The translations under genes were made by a program, and so were the position numbers. From the NCBI RefSeq assembly GCF_003337435.1, contig NZ_QPJS01000001.1:574513-638512 (forward strand): a stretch of DNA of 64,000 nucleotides, written 5' to 3'. The notes beneath the pieces were generated by a model. The model was not told where the DNA came from. It was given only the letters and a program-made list of their open reading frames with translations, and did no database searches. The first letter of the stretch is position 1. The number at the start of each line of letters is the position of its first letter. This document shows, piece by piece, positions 35,435 to 43,660 of the stretch. Source of the stretch: Schleiferia thermophila (GTDB lineage: Bacteria; Bacteroidota; Bacteroidia; Flavobacteriales; Schleiferiaceae).

Positions 35435-36472
35435 ATGAAAGCGTTAAAATATCTGTGCATATTACTTTTATACTTTTTTTACTCCTGCAGAAAAGTTACT
35501 GATTCCTTTAATACGGACGAAAAACTATCACTGGAGATACCCGCTTACTTTCCACAACCTAAATACAACTTTGAAGGTAATCCGCTCACCCGGGAGGGGT
35601 TTGAACTGGGCAGAAGACTCTTTTATGATCCCATTCTCTCAATAGACAGCAGTCTGTCATGCGGCAGCTGTCATGCTCAGGTACACGCTTTTGCAGACCA
35701 CAATGTATCTGTGAGTGTTGGAGTTTTCGGGAGAAAAGGAACCCGGAATGCACTTCCGACTTTCAATTTGATTTTTATGCCGCTGTTTAATTGGGACGGG
35801 GGAGTCAATCATATTGAAATGCAACCTACTGCACCCTTGCTCAACCATGATGAAATGGACATCACGATGGCAGAAGTTCTCAGGAGACTCAGAAATCATC
35901 CAGAGTATCCGAAGCTGTTTAAGAGAGTTTTTGGCACAGATGAAATTTCTGCCAGAGATTTTCTCTATGCACTCACACAATTTCAAGGGGCAATTATTTC
36001 TTCTGATTCTAAATACGATAAATATCTGCAAGGCAAGGCTCAACTGACAGCAGAGGAACTTGAGGGACTAGCTTTGTTTTACCAGCATTGCTCTTCTTGT
36101 CACGCCGGGCCTTTGCAAACCGATTTTGCTTTCAGAAGTAATGGTCTGGAATGGAACAGACATGAAGAAGGGCGCTATCACATCACCCTTGATTCAGCAG
36201 ATTTTCAGAAGTTCAGAACTCCATCGCTGCGAAATGTAGCTCTCACCAGGCCGTACATGCATGATGGCCGATTTAATACACTACAGGCAGTTCTTGATCA
36301 TTACTCAGAATTAGGAAGGTCCAAACCGGCACCAGATTACACCGATCCAAAACTCAAAGACGGCATTCCTTTATCAGAGTCGGATAAAGAAAAAATCATT
36401 GCCTTTCTGCACACTCTTTCTGATTTTTCATTGCTTTCCAATAGTAATTATTCAGAGCCGAGATTAAAATGA
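35435..36472 (+). CDS. MbnH-like di-heme cytochrome c peroxidase-family protein
   Basis: 345 aa from the ATG at 35435; the open frame from 35318 lies inside mbnP and is not used. A signal segment CILLLYFFYSC (Cys18) suggests a lipoprotein. Two c-type haem sites: CGSCH at 76-80 and CSSCH at 219-223. LTREGFELGRRLFYDP and the MHDGRFNTLQAVLDHYSELG segment match the bacterial di-haem peroxidase/MauG family. Family members either reduce peroxide or, as MbnH, oxidise a Trp of MbnP. Placement directly after mbnP favours the second. Confidence 0.85.
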   Translation: MKALKYLCILLLYFFYSCRKVTDSFNTDEKLSLEIPAYFPQPKYNFEGNPLTREGFELGRRLFYDPILSIDSSLSCGSCHAQVHAFADHNVSVSVGVFGRKGTRNALPTFNLIFMPLFNWDGGVNHIEMQPTAPLLNHDEMDITMAEVLRRLRNHPEYPKLFKRVFGTDEISARDFLYALTQFQGAIISSDSKYDKYLQGKAQLTAEELEGLALFYQHCSSCHAGPLQTDFAFRSNGLEWNRHEEGRYHITLDSADFQKFRTPSLRNVALTRPYMHDGRFNTLQAVLDHYSELGRSKPAPDYTDPKLKDGIPLSESDKEKIIAFLHTLSDFSLLSNSNYSEPRLK

Positions 36473-37401
36473 GAAGGTTTTTATACTACAGGGCATTGTT
36501 TGTGTTGGTAGTAATAATGTGGGTCTTCGGAGCTTCAGCCTGTGATATTTGTGGTTGTGGCATTGGGGGTGGGTATTTGGGAGTAATGCCCCAGTTTCAC
36601 AAAAATCTGATTGGATACCGGTATTTGATGAGTGCATTTTTACATCCTGAAACCCCTTACAATGCAACCAACGGAGACCAGTTGCAAAGAGATGTCTATC
36701 ACCGTCAGGATGTTTGGATGCGCTATTATCACGGAGCAGACAATCAGTTTTTTGTCTTCATTCCTTATCGGATGAATGTAAGAGAGTATGAAAGCGGGCG
36801 AGTGGACTGGATCAAAGGGATCGGGGATATACAGTTGAACTATCTTCGCCAGATCATCAATCAGTCGGCAGATCCCGGGCGCCTTTGGCGTCATAGTTGG
36901 TTTGTTGGGGCCGGGCTTCAGATGCCGACCGGCAAGTTTATGCAAAGGGATGCTCAGGGTCGCATGCATCCACTTCAAATTCAGTCAGGTATAGGGGCTT
37001 GGGGATATCAGATCCAAAACCTCTATATTCTGCGATGGAAAAATTTTGGCATTCAATCCGATATTCAATATCGGTATTTTCAGCCTAATGAGCTGGAGTA
37101 TCAGTTGGGAAATGCATTTGTGTCATCTATAAGCTTATTCCATTGGTGGCAGATGACTCCACGCACAGCTCTGCTTCCCATCATGGGAATGCAGCTGGAA
37201 GCCTATGGATACGATACTGAATATCGGATAAAAAAGCCCGATACAGGCGGTCAGTTCGGATTCCTTACTGCAGGTGTGGACCTCTACTACAGGGATTTTG
37301 TTTTTCAGGTATTTGGACAGTTTCCAACTATTGAAGCAACGACATATGTTCAACCTGAAGCGGGAGCAAGAGTTGGATTAGGAGTTGCCATTTTTTGGTA
37401 G
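36469..37401 (+). CDS. Predicted outer membrane protein with N-terminal CxxCxC motif
   Basis: 310 aa. A signal peptide (about 1-24, VLVVIMWVFGASA) is followed directly by CDICGCGIGGG (Cys25, Cys28, Cys30), a likely metal-binding CxxCxC at the mature N terminus. The rest is beta-barrel-like, with aromatic-rich strands and alternating hydrophobicity, to the terminal AIFW. It starts with an ATGA overlap on the mbnH-like gene and so completes the copper-type locus. A role as outer membrane partner for MbnP is inference. Its last 24 bases overlap the 3' end of the opposite gene. Confidence 0.7.
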   Translation: MRRFLYYRALFVLVVIMWVFGASACDICGCGIGGGYLGVMPQFHKNLIGYRYLMSAFLHPETPYNATNGDQLQRDVYHRQDVWMRYYHGADNQFFVFIPYRMNVREYESGRVDWIKGIGDIQLNYLRQIINQSADPGRLWRHSWFVGAGLQMPTGKFMQRDAQGRMHPLQIQSGIGAWGYQIQNLYILRWKNFGIQSDIQYRYFQPNELEYQLGNAFVSSISLFHWWQMTPRTALLPIMGMQLEAYGYDTEYRIKKPDTGGQFGFLTAGVDLYYRDFVFQVFGQFPTIEATTYVQPEAGARVGLGVAIFW

Positions 37402-38016
37402 ACTCCCTTTCTTTTGATCCCATTTGCTTTTTAGAAACTGACAGCAATAGTAGTCATTAAGGCCTGAAATGGCGGCATGGTTCAGTAAGTCGTGTCGGAT
37501 GCATCCATTTTCATCCACAGCTGAAGAATTATCAACCGCCAGATTAATTATTTCACCCACCACAAAAACCGTTTTATTTGCCTCTATTAGGTGTTCTTCT
37601 TTTCTTTTGAGTAAAATCTTCAATGGACTGTCTTCCACCGCAGGGGTGGTGTGATTCGGAAAGTAAAATGGTGTAAAACCTAAAATATCAAATTCATCCT
37701 CTTGATCAGAATATTTCAGAGAAGTCTTGTGAGCAAGGTCAAGGATAGCCTGGTTGATCGAATTAAATGTAAAAAAACCTGTGGAGCGAATGTTTTCCAA
37801 TGTGTGGCGTCTGACACTTTCGGGTCTGAAGACGACACCCAATAACGGAGGGTTAGCTCCGATGTGAACCACAGAGTTGAATAGCCCTAAATTTTTTCGA
37901 CCGCGGCTGTCTGCAGTACCGATCATCCATACCGATCTGATTCCGGATACGGTATTGAACAGATTAATTTTGAAATACTTGTCTGCACCAGCAAGCAAAT
38001 CGTCGAGATAGGTCAT
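37378..38016 (-). CDS. Flavin reductase-like (FMN-binding) protein
   Basis: 212 aa from the ATG at 38016 (MTYLDDLLAGADKYFKIN); the longer open frame runs into the SDR gene. Motifs of the flavin reductase-like split-barrel family are FNTVSGIRSVWMIGTADSRG, NLGLFNSVVHIGANPPLLG and FRPESVRRHTLENI. It probably binds FMN; the electron acceptor is unknown. It is the last of eight minus-strand genes with gaps of 24 nt or less, and overlaps the SDR by 4 nt. It converges with the CxxCxC gene and overlaps its end by 24 nt. Confidence 0.82.
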   Translation of the reverse strand: MTYLDDLLAGADKYFKINLFNTVSGIRSVWMIGTADSRGRKNLGLFNSVVHIGANPPLLGVVFRPESVRRHTLENIRSTGFFTFNSINQAILDLAHKTSLKYSDQEDEFDILGFTPFYFPNHTTPAVEDSPLKILLKRKEEHLIEANKTVFVVGEIINLAVDNSSAVDENGCIRHDLLNHAAISGLNDYYCCQFLKSKWDQKKGSLPKNGNS

Positions 38017-38702
38017 ATTTTCAAGGTACTCATTCCACCGTCTATGTGAAAGATTTGACCCGTTACCCATGCCGATTGCTCGGACAACAACCATAGGGCA
38101 GCATTACCGATATCAGATGGAGTACCATATCTTTTTAATGGGTGACGCTGCCGGGCAGATTCCTGCTTGGCTTCTGTATTGAGCAGTTTGGATGCCAGCG
38201 GAGTATCTGTCAAACTTGGCGCTATGGCATTGACTCTGATTGCCGGGGCTAGCTCAGCAGCAAGGCTTTTCGTCAGTCCTTCGATTGCTCCTTTGGCGGA
38301 TGCGATACCCGCATGGAAGGGCATTCCGGTTTGCACGGCTACGGTGCTAAACAAAACGACAGAGGCGGATTCGCTTTTTTTAAGAGCCGGAAGGCATTTT
38401 TGAATGGTTCTGAACGCTCCAAAAAAATTAATTTCAAATTCCTCTTTTAACTCACTTTCCGTAATTCTGTGAAATGGTTTAAGGTTGATAGTGCCGGGGC
38501 AATACACTATACCATCTAAATTTTCAATAGCCGGAATGGAAGCATTTGGATTCGTAACATCGAATTCAAAATGTATTGCTCCTTGAATTCCTTCGGCTGG
38601 TCTGCGTTGGCCAGTGTATATGCGATGTCCGTCGGCAGCGAGTTTTTCTGCTATATATCTGCCAATTCCCGATGAGGCACCAACGATTAGATAGGTCTTC
38701 AT
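38013..38702 (-). CDS. Short-chain dehydrogenase/reductase lacking the catalytic Tyr
   Basis: 229 aa Rossmann SDR. The cofactor loop is VGASSGIGRYIAEKL (usual TGxxxGIG), then VYCPGTINLKPF for the NAG region, VVLFSTVAV for the catalytic Ser and GGM near the end. The Y-x-x-x-K motif reads IASAK within FHAGIASAKGAIEG, so Tyr is Ile while Lys is kept. I recall a conserved SDR subgroup with FHxxIAAAKG at this place, so this may be normal for it. Next to folE and PTPS, a sepiapterin/pteridine reductase role is a reasonable guess, but the missing Tyr weakens it. Confidence 0.78.
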   Translation of the reverse strand: MKTYLIVGASSGIGRYIAEKLAADGHRIYTGQRRPAEGIQGAIHFEFDVTNPNASIPAIENLDGIVYCPGTINLKPFHRITESELKEEFEINFFGAFRTIQKCLPALKKSESASVVLFSTVAVQTGMPFHAGIASAKGAIEGLTKSLAAELAPAIRVNAIAPSLTDTPLASKLLNTEAKQESARQRHPLKRYGTPSDIGNAALWLLSEQSAWVTGQIFHIDGGMSTLKI

Positions 38703-39469
38703 TTATTGTGAATTATTGAAAGAAATTCTTGTTTTACCTGAGGGTCTGATAAAAATCGGCCTCCATAGTGTACCGTTACGGTGGAGCTTTGACTGTCTTC
38801 GATACCACGAGTTTTTACACAGAAATGTTCGGCATCGATATAAACAGCTACATCATCAGTTTGCAGGACATTTTTGAGCTCTTCGGCTATTTGTTCGGTC
38901 AATCTTTCCTGGACTTGTGGTCGTTTGGAATAGTATCGGACCATTCTGTTAATCTTACTAAGCCCGATCACCTTGCCATTGCTTATATAGGCTACGTGTG
39001 CGGTGCCAATGATCGGCACCAAGTGATGCTCGCAATAGGAATGAACGGTGATGTTTTTTTCGACGAGCATCTGGTGGTATTGATAGGGATTTTCAAAAAG
39101 TTGTATCAGTGGTTTTCTTTCCGGGTGCAGACCTGCAAATATTTCTTTCACATACATCTTTGCTACCCGGCGGGGTGTGTCTTTCAGGCTGTCGTCGTTG
39201 AGGTCAAGACCAAGAGTGTGCAGTATTTCGGTAAATTTTTCTGTAATGATTTCGATTTTTTCTTCATCGGTGAGCTTAAAAGCATCTTCGCGCAGGGGTG
39301 TTTGCTTGGAGGTGCTTATGTGGTCGTGATCGTGATCACAATCACAGCATGTATCATGTAGATTGTCGATGCATAGGGAGTGAACGTCGGAAGAGCCTTT
39401 GAGATGCTTTACGCCGTTGCCATTAATTTTCTTCTCCGGAGTATTCAACAAAATTTCTGGGCGTTTCAT
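38699..39469 (-). CDS. folE: GTP cyclohydrolase I with Cys/His-rich N-terminal extension
   Basis: 256 aa from the ATG at 39469; it then overlaps the PTPS gene by 47 nt, and no later ATG fits. The catalytic domain (about 70-256) has LKDTPRRVAKMYVKEIF, VHSYCEHHLVPIIGTAHVAYI with the zinc Cys and His, KINRMVRYYSKRPQVQERL and HFCVKTRGIEDSQS. It turns GTP into dihydroneopterin triphosphate, the first step of folate and tetrahydrobiopterin. The first 70 residues are an extra segment containing CCDCDHDHDH (about 41-50), a metal-binding-like cluster not needed for the enzyme. Confidence 0.94.
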   Translation of the reverse strand: MKRPEILLNTPEKKINGNGVKHLKGSSDVHSLCIDNLHDTCCDCDHDHDHISTSKQTPLREDAFKLTDEEKIEIITEKFTEILHTLGLDLNDDSLKDTPRRVAKMYVKEIFAGLHPERKPLIQLFENPYQYHQMLVEKNITVHSYCEHHLVPIIGTAHVAYISNGKVIGLSKINRMVRYYSKRPQVQERLTEQIAEELKNVLQTDDVAVYIDAEHFCVKTRGIEDSQSSTVTVHYGGRFLSDPQVKQEFLSIIHNK

Positions 39470-39842
39470 AAAGAGTGATTTTAAGTTGATAAGTTTGTGG
39501 GATGTGTGGTCTGAGCCATCCATAGATGACTACGGCTATGTTTTCAGCTGTAGGGTTTAAGGTTTTAAATTCTTCCACCTGAAGGTTTAGATTTTTATGA
39601 TCGAGTTTGTCTTCTACCTCTGACTTGATCACATCCGAGAGGGTTTTCAAATCCATCACATAACCTGTAACAGGGTCAATAGGGCCTTTTACGCTAACAA
39701 TTAATTCGTAATTGTGACCGTGATAATATTCATTGTTGCAGAGGCCAAAAAGTTTTTCGTTGGTTTGTTGGTCTAAATTGGGGTTGTGCAGTCTGTGCGC
39801 AGCATTAAAATGTGCGCGCCTAGACACTGTAACTATTTTCAT
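39423..39842 (-). CDS. 6-pyruvoyl-tetrahydropterin synthase-type protein
   Basis: 139 aa. Zinc His residues lie in RRAHFNAAHRL and HGHNYEL. The catalytic Cys is in LFGLCNNEYYHGHNY: Cys-Asn-Asn spacing is the form found in PTPS (PTPS-II) rather than the CxxxHGH of QueD. IDPVTGYVMDLKTL, LDHKNLN, TAENIAVVIYG and the Glu of LYETPRN complete the site. PTPS makes 6-pyruvoyltetrahydropterin, the second step to tetrahydrobiopterin. It starts 1 nt after idi and overlaps folE by 47 nt. QueD activity cannot be excluded. Confidence 0.85.
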   Translation of the reverse strand: MKIVTVSRRAHFNAAHRLHNPNLDQQTNEKLFGLCNNEYYHGHNYELIVSVKGPIDPVTGYVMDLKTLSDVIKSEVEDKLDHKNLNLQVEEFKTLNPTAENIAVVIYGWLRPHIPQTYQLKITLYETPRNFVEYSGEEN

Positions 39843-39843
39843 T

Positions 39844-40359
39844 TTAGCTTTTTACGTGGTTGTAAAATCGGTCAAAAACTATTTTAAACCACTCGGTATA
39901 GTTTTGAGGATTTCGAAACAGATCTTTCTTTACCTCATCGAGTGGCATCCACTTATAATCTGAAACCTCAACCGGGTTGATCCGAGGAGTTCCATTAAAA
40001 TATCCGATAAAGACGTGATCGTATTCGTGCTCAGTCAATCCATCGGAAAATTCAGCGCGATAAACAAAATCAAGGGCTTTTTCCAATTCACAGTCGAAGC
40101 CCATTTCTTCCATCAGCCTTCGATGGGCAGCTTCCTGGAGGGTTTCGCCTTTACGCGGGTGGCTGCAGCAGGTGTTGGTCCATAAGCCTCCGCTGTGGTA
40201 TTTGCTTTCAGCTCTACGCTGTAAGAGCAGCTCTTTGTTGTCGTTAAGAATAAAGATACTGAAGGCTCTGTGCAGTAGTCCTTTTCGGTGTGCTTCCATT
40301 TTCTCCATCAGTCCGAGCTCGCGGTCCTGAGCATCGACCAGGATAACTTGTTCGATCAT
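39844..40359 (-). CDS. idi: Isopentenyl-diphosphate delta-isomerase, type I
   Basis: 171 aa Nudix-fold. Motifs: LLHRAFSIFILNDNKELLLQRRA, WTNTCCSHPRKGE with the catalytic Cys, EEMGFDCELEKA and EHEYDHVFIG with the metal-binding Glu/His. It interconverts IPP and DMAPP for carotenoid synthesis. Gap to crtB 3 nt, to PTPS 1 nt, so it sits in the middle of one operon. Confidence 0.94.
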   Translation of the reverse strand: MIEQVILVDAQDRELGLMEKMEAHRKGLLHRAFSIFILNDNKELLLQRRAESKYHSGGLWTNTCCSHPRKGETLQEAAHRRLMEEMGFDCELEKALDFVYRAEFSDGLTEHEYDHVFIGYFNGTPRINPVEVSDYKWMPLDEVKKDLFRNPQNYTEWFKIVFDRFYNHVKS

Positions 40360-40362
40360 AAG

Positions 40363-41199
40363 TTAAAGTAAATTAAGTGTATGTTTGATGTAGGATTTGA
40401 ACAACAGTCTGATTTTTTTATTATTTGGGATCCGTATTCGCTTGTTAAGAATTTCGGTTGGTGGTAGGTTTTTTATGCGTTGAAAGAGCTGGTAGTAATA
40501 CACATAGGCAATGTAAACGCCCAGTCTGCTAGACTTTGGAAGTCTTCTGATGCCTTCAAAACCAAGAGCAAAGTCAACTTCGATATCCTTTTCTATCTCT
40601 TGCTTGGTTTGATAGTCAAATTTTGTCATATCTACTCCGGGAAAGTAAACGCGCCCCAGTTGATAATAATCAGCATTCAGGTCTCTTAAGAAATTGATCT
40701 TTTGAAAAGCACTACCCAATTTCATGGCAAAATACTTTAGAGTATTGTATGCTTTTTCGTCGCCTTCGACAAAGACTTTCAGACACATTAATCCTACCAC
40801 TTCTGCAGAACCGAGAATGTATCTTTCATAAGTCTTTCTGTCATAATCGATTTTTTGCAAATCCATTTCCATGCTGTGTAAAAATGCTTCAATGAGCTCT
40901 AAATCGATATTGTATTTATTGACCACCTCCTGAAAAGAATTGAGTACAGGATTCAGGCTGATGCCTGATTGAATGGCCTCATAGGTATCTTCTTTGAATT
41001 TTAACAACAATTTCGCTTTATCGTGTTCATGAAATGTATCAACAATTTCATCTGCCAGTCGCACAAATCCATAGATGGCGTAGATGGCATTGTGAAACTT
41101 TCGGTCGAGAAAGTAGATTCCCATCGAAAAAGATGTGGAATACTTCCTGGTTACTATTTTACTGGTCTTGTAAGAAATTTCATTGTATAAATTTTTCAT
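40363..41199 (-). CDS. crtB: Phytoene synthase
   Basis: 278 aa, squalene/phytoene synthase family. The first Asp-rich motif is DEIVDTFHEHD (about 50-60) and the second is NFLRDLNADYYQLGRVYFP (about 165-183). SAEVVGLMCLKVF takes the place of the usual YCxxVAG helix. It joins two geranylgeranyl diphosphates to phytoene. The first residues YNEISYKTSKIVTRKYSTSFS are typical of Bacteroidota CrtB. It lies 20 nt after crtI. Confidence 0.92.
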   Translation of the reverse strand: MKNLYNEISYKTSKIVTRKYSTSFSMGIYFLDRKFHNAIYAIYGFVRLADEIVDTFHEHDKAKLLLKFKEDTYEAIQSGISLNPVLNSFQEVVNKYNIDLELIEAFLHSMEMDLQKIDYDRKTYERYILGSAEVVGLMCLKVFVEGDEKAYNTLKYFAMKLGSAFQKINFLRDLNADYYQLGRVYFPGVDMTKFDYQTKQEIEKDIEVDFALGFEGIRRLPKSSRLGVYIAYVYYYQLFQRIKNLPPTEILNKRIRIPNNKKIRLLFKSYIKHTLNLL

Positions 41200-41219
41200 A
41201 GCAGGGTGGTTTAGTATTG

Positions 41220-42698
41220 TTAAACGGGAGCTAAGCTCATATCCTTAACCACTTCATTAGCCACCACCCAACCGGATATAAGCGAAGGAGGAACACCGGG
41301 ACCCGGAACGGTTAATTGTCCGGTGTAATACAAATTTTGCAGCTTTTTATTTTTCAGTGTTGGTTTCAAAATTGCAGTTTGCAGCAAAGTATTAGCCAGA
41401 CCATATGCATTGCCCTTAAATGCGTGATAATCTTCCAGGAAGTCTTTCATGGCATAGGACCTTTTCACTACCACGTAAGGTCTTATTTCTTGGCCAATTC
41501 TGCTTTCCAGTCGCTCCATTACAAGATGATAGTATTTTTCTCTCATTTCATGACAATCATCGAGCCCTGGAGCAAGCGGAATCAATATGGTCAAATTTTC
41601 GCAACCTTCGGGAGCGGTATTTTCGGTTTTTGAAGTGAGAGAAATGTAAAACAACGGGTCCGTGGGCCACTTTGGAGTCCCATAAATCTCTTCGGCATGC
41701 AGTTTAAAATCTCTGTCAAAAAAGAGAGTGTGGTGGGGCAAACCTTCAATTTTTTTATTCACACCGAGGTAAAACAACAAGCTGCTAGGAGCCATTTTTC
41801 TGGATTCCCAATATTTTTTAGAGTAATTTCTAAATTCCGGGGGAAGGAGTTGTTGATCTACGTGATGATAATCCGCACCAGCTACGACCACGTCTGCAGA
41901 ATAGATCTGGTCAGCAGTTTTTACTTCTGTAATCAATTTTCCGGAAAAGGTAAACCCTACAACTTCCTGATTGAAATGAAATTTTACCCCCTTTTCTTCT
42001 GCCAGAGAGACAAGGGCTTGAACGACCGAATACATTCCACCCTTGGGATACCAGGTACCTAACACAAGGTCGGCATAATTCATCAGTGAATACAAAGCCG
42101 GAGTTTTCCAGGCTCTCTCACCCAGAAAGAGCACGGGAAATTCGAGCAGTTGAATGATGTAGGGATCCGTGAAAAAACTTCTTATATGCTTGCTGATGTT
42201 GGTAAGTAGGTCCATTTTAAACAAACCAGTAAGGACTCGCCAATCAGCAAACTCGAAAATACTTCGGCCAGGTCTGTATACCAGGTCGTTGATACCTACT
42301 TCGTACTTGTAAGCAGCTTCTTTTAAAAACTGGTCCAGCCGGGCACCACTACCCGGCTCCCTTTGTTCCATCCAATTCTTTAATTGGGATAGGTCAGCGG
42401 GTACTTCTACTTCTTCGTCTTTAAAGAAGACTTTGTACGCCGGGTCAAGCCTGTACAAGTCGTAGTAATCACTTACTTTTTTACCGAATCTGTTAAAAAA
42501 TGCTTCGAAAACATCTGGCATCCAATACCATGAGGGTCCCAGGTCAAAAGTGAACCCATCTTTTTTCCACTGACGTGCTCTCCCGCCAGGTTGATCATTT
42601 TTTTCTAAAATGGTAACGTCAAATCCCATGTGCGCCAATGAGATGGCGGCTGACAAACCAGCAAATCCGGTACCTATTACGACAGCGTTGTAGTTCAT
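41220..42698 (-). CDS. crtI: Phytoene desaturase
   Basis: 492 aa, CrtI family. The FAD motif is VVIGTGFAGLSAAISLAHMG (residues 5-24) followed by ILEKNDQPGGRARQW. FDLGPSWYWMPDVFEAFF, YSVVQALVSLAEEKGVKF, LYYTGQLTVPGPGVPPSLISG near the end are standard. It adds double bonds to phytoene to give lycopene-like products. It is 24 nt after the sigma factor and 20 nt before crtB. Later carotenoid genes (cyclase, hydroxylase) are not in the window. Confidence 0.94.
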   Translation of the reverse strand: MNYNAVVIGTGFAGLSAAISLAHMGFDVTILEKNDQPGGRARQWKKDGFTFDLGPSWYWMPDVFEAFFNRFGKKVSDYYDLYRLDPAYKVFFKDEEVEVPADLSQLKNWMEQREPGSGARLDQFLKEAAYKYEVGINDLVYRPGRSIFEFADWRVLTGLFKMDLLTNISKHIRSFFTDPYIIQLLEFPVLFLGERAWKTPALYSLMNYADLVLGTWYPKGGMYSVVQALVSLAEEKGVKFHFNQEVVGFTFSGKLITEVKTADQIYSADVVVAGADYHHVDQQLLPPEFRNYSKKYWESRKMAPSSLLFYLGVNKKIEGLPHHTLFFDRDFKLHAEEIYGTPKWPTDPLFYISLTSKTENTAPEGCENLTILIPLAPGLDDCHEMREKYYHLVMERLESRIGQEIRPYVVVKRSYAMKDFLEDYHAFKGNAYGLANTLLQTAILKPTLKNKKLQNLYYTGQLTVPGPGVPPSLISGWVVANEVVKDMSLAPV

Positions 42699-42722
42699 GT
42701 GACAGAAGAACCAGTTAATCTC

Positions 42723-43226
42723 TTATCTGTAATCTTTTAATCGTTCCATCATTTTTTTCCTGGCAAGAAAAATACGACTTTTTACGGTACCTAAAGGAAT
42801 GTTCATGATTTCGGCGATTTCTTCATATTTATAGCCATTGTAGTACATCATAAAAGTTTCCAGGTACACTTTATCAATTTCTTCAATTCGTTTCATTAAA
42901 TATTCCATATCCAAATTTTTATCAGAATACACTTCTTTATCTCCAGTACCTTGGCTAATAAAAAATTTATTGTCGGTGGTGTCGATGAAAGTATTTTGAA
43001 ATTTCTTTTTTCGGTACTGGTTGATGAAAGTGTTTTTCATAATCGTGTAGAGCCAACCCTTGATATTTGTGCCTTCCTCGTATTTGTCTTTGTTTTTAAT
43101 GGCTTTAAAAAATGTTTCCTGTATAAGGTCTTTGGCGTCGTCTATGTCTTTGGTCAGTTTCATGGCCAGCTGATGCAGAAAAGACTTGTGCGAAGTGATC
43201 AGATTGCTAAATTCTAAGGTTGACAT
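42723..43226 (-). CDS. ECF-type RNA polymerase sigma factor
   Basis: 167 aa. Region 2: DIDDAKDLIQETFFKAIKN, NIKGWLYTIMKNTFINQYRKKK. Region 4: YKYEEIAEIMNIPLGTVKSRIFLARKKM with the helix-turn-helix. No anti-sigma gene is adjacent. It is the first gene of the carotenoid-pterin operon, preceded by an exact Bacteroidota promoter. In such operons it may feed forward on crt expression. Confidence 0.92.
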   Translation of the reverse strand: MSTLEFSNLITSHKSFLHQLAMKLTKDIDDAKDLIQETFFKAIKNKDKYEEGTNIKGWLYTIMKNTFINQYRKKKFQNTFIDTTDNKFFISQGTGDKEVYSDKNLDMEYLMKRIEEIDKVYLETFMMYYNGYKYEEIAEIMNIPLGTVKSRIFLARKKMMERLKDYR

Positions 43227-43254
43227 GGCTCTTTGTGTTTAATTTTAGATGCAA

Positions 43255-43285
43255 CAAAGTTAAACAAGAAAGTGAACTGTGCAAA
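43255..43285 (-). promoter_or_regulatory. Bacteroidota promoter of the sigma/crt/pterin operon
   Basis: On the minus strand the -33 box TTTG (43285-43282) and the -7 box TAACTTTG (43262-43255) are both exact, spacer 19 nt. The transcript should start near 43248, about 22 nt before the sigma ATG. The candidate operator lies 28 nt upstream of the -33 box. Confidence 0.8.
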
Positions 43286-43312
43286 TTTTTGTCTAAAAAA
43301 ATTGACTAATAA

Positions 43313-43329
43313 TTAAACAAAATGTTTAA
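43313..43329. promoter_or_regulatory. Candidate operator upstream of the crt promoter
   Basis: Perfect inverted repeat TTAAACA-AAA-TGTTTAA; the sequence AAAATGTT is then repeated directly (plus strand 43320-43337). The half-site TGTTTAA also occurs upstream of the merR gene (minus strand, around 44611-44619), together with TTAAACA at 44593-44599. A site for the CarH-like regulator is a natural guess, but these A/T-rich words also turn up by chance. The remaining gap 43330-43660 shows no gene; one 21-codon ORF at 43408 is unsupported. Confidence 0.45.
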
Positions 43330-43660
43330 AATGTTGAAATTTAGCATAATAAACGGGTAAATATATTATAATAATAAATAAATTAGTTTCAAAAATCAGA
43401 AAAAATTATGCCAGTTGTCAAGTCATTCGGTGTAGTATTGAACCCAAAATGGACTTGGGCTACTATATATTGAATTGTAGAGTAATGGGCGATACTTTGA
43501 ACGAAGCACTTAACTGTTGAGGTGTATTATTGACGGAATGCTTTGTAATTCAGTTTTTTTCTTTGTTTTTTTGGTTTCAACCTTGTCGATAGGGAGCCAT
43601 CATTTAGTTAGCATGACCTTATAATTTCTCTTAAGGCTGTCACATGCTCGATTATTAAAG

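Noticed and set aside
38768-39361. 197-codon open frame on the plus strand
   Set aside because: Antisense to folE, which has clear catalytic motifs in the opposite frame; the predicted protein is rich in aromatic and Cys residues with no family pattern.
43408-43473. 21-codon plus-strand frame beginning ATG CCA GTT
   Set aside because: Too short to support; no ribosome-binding site or conservation information.
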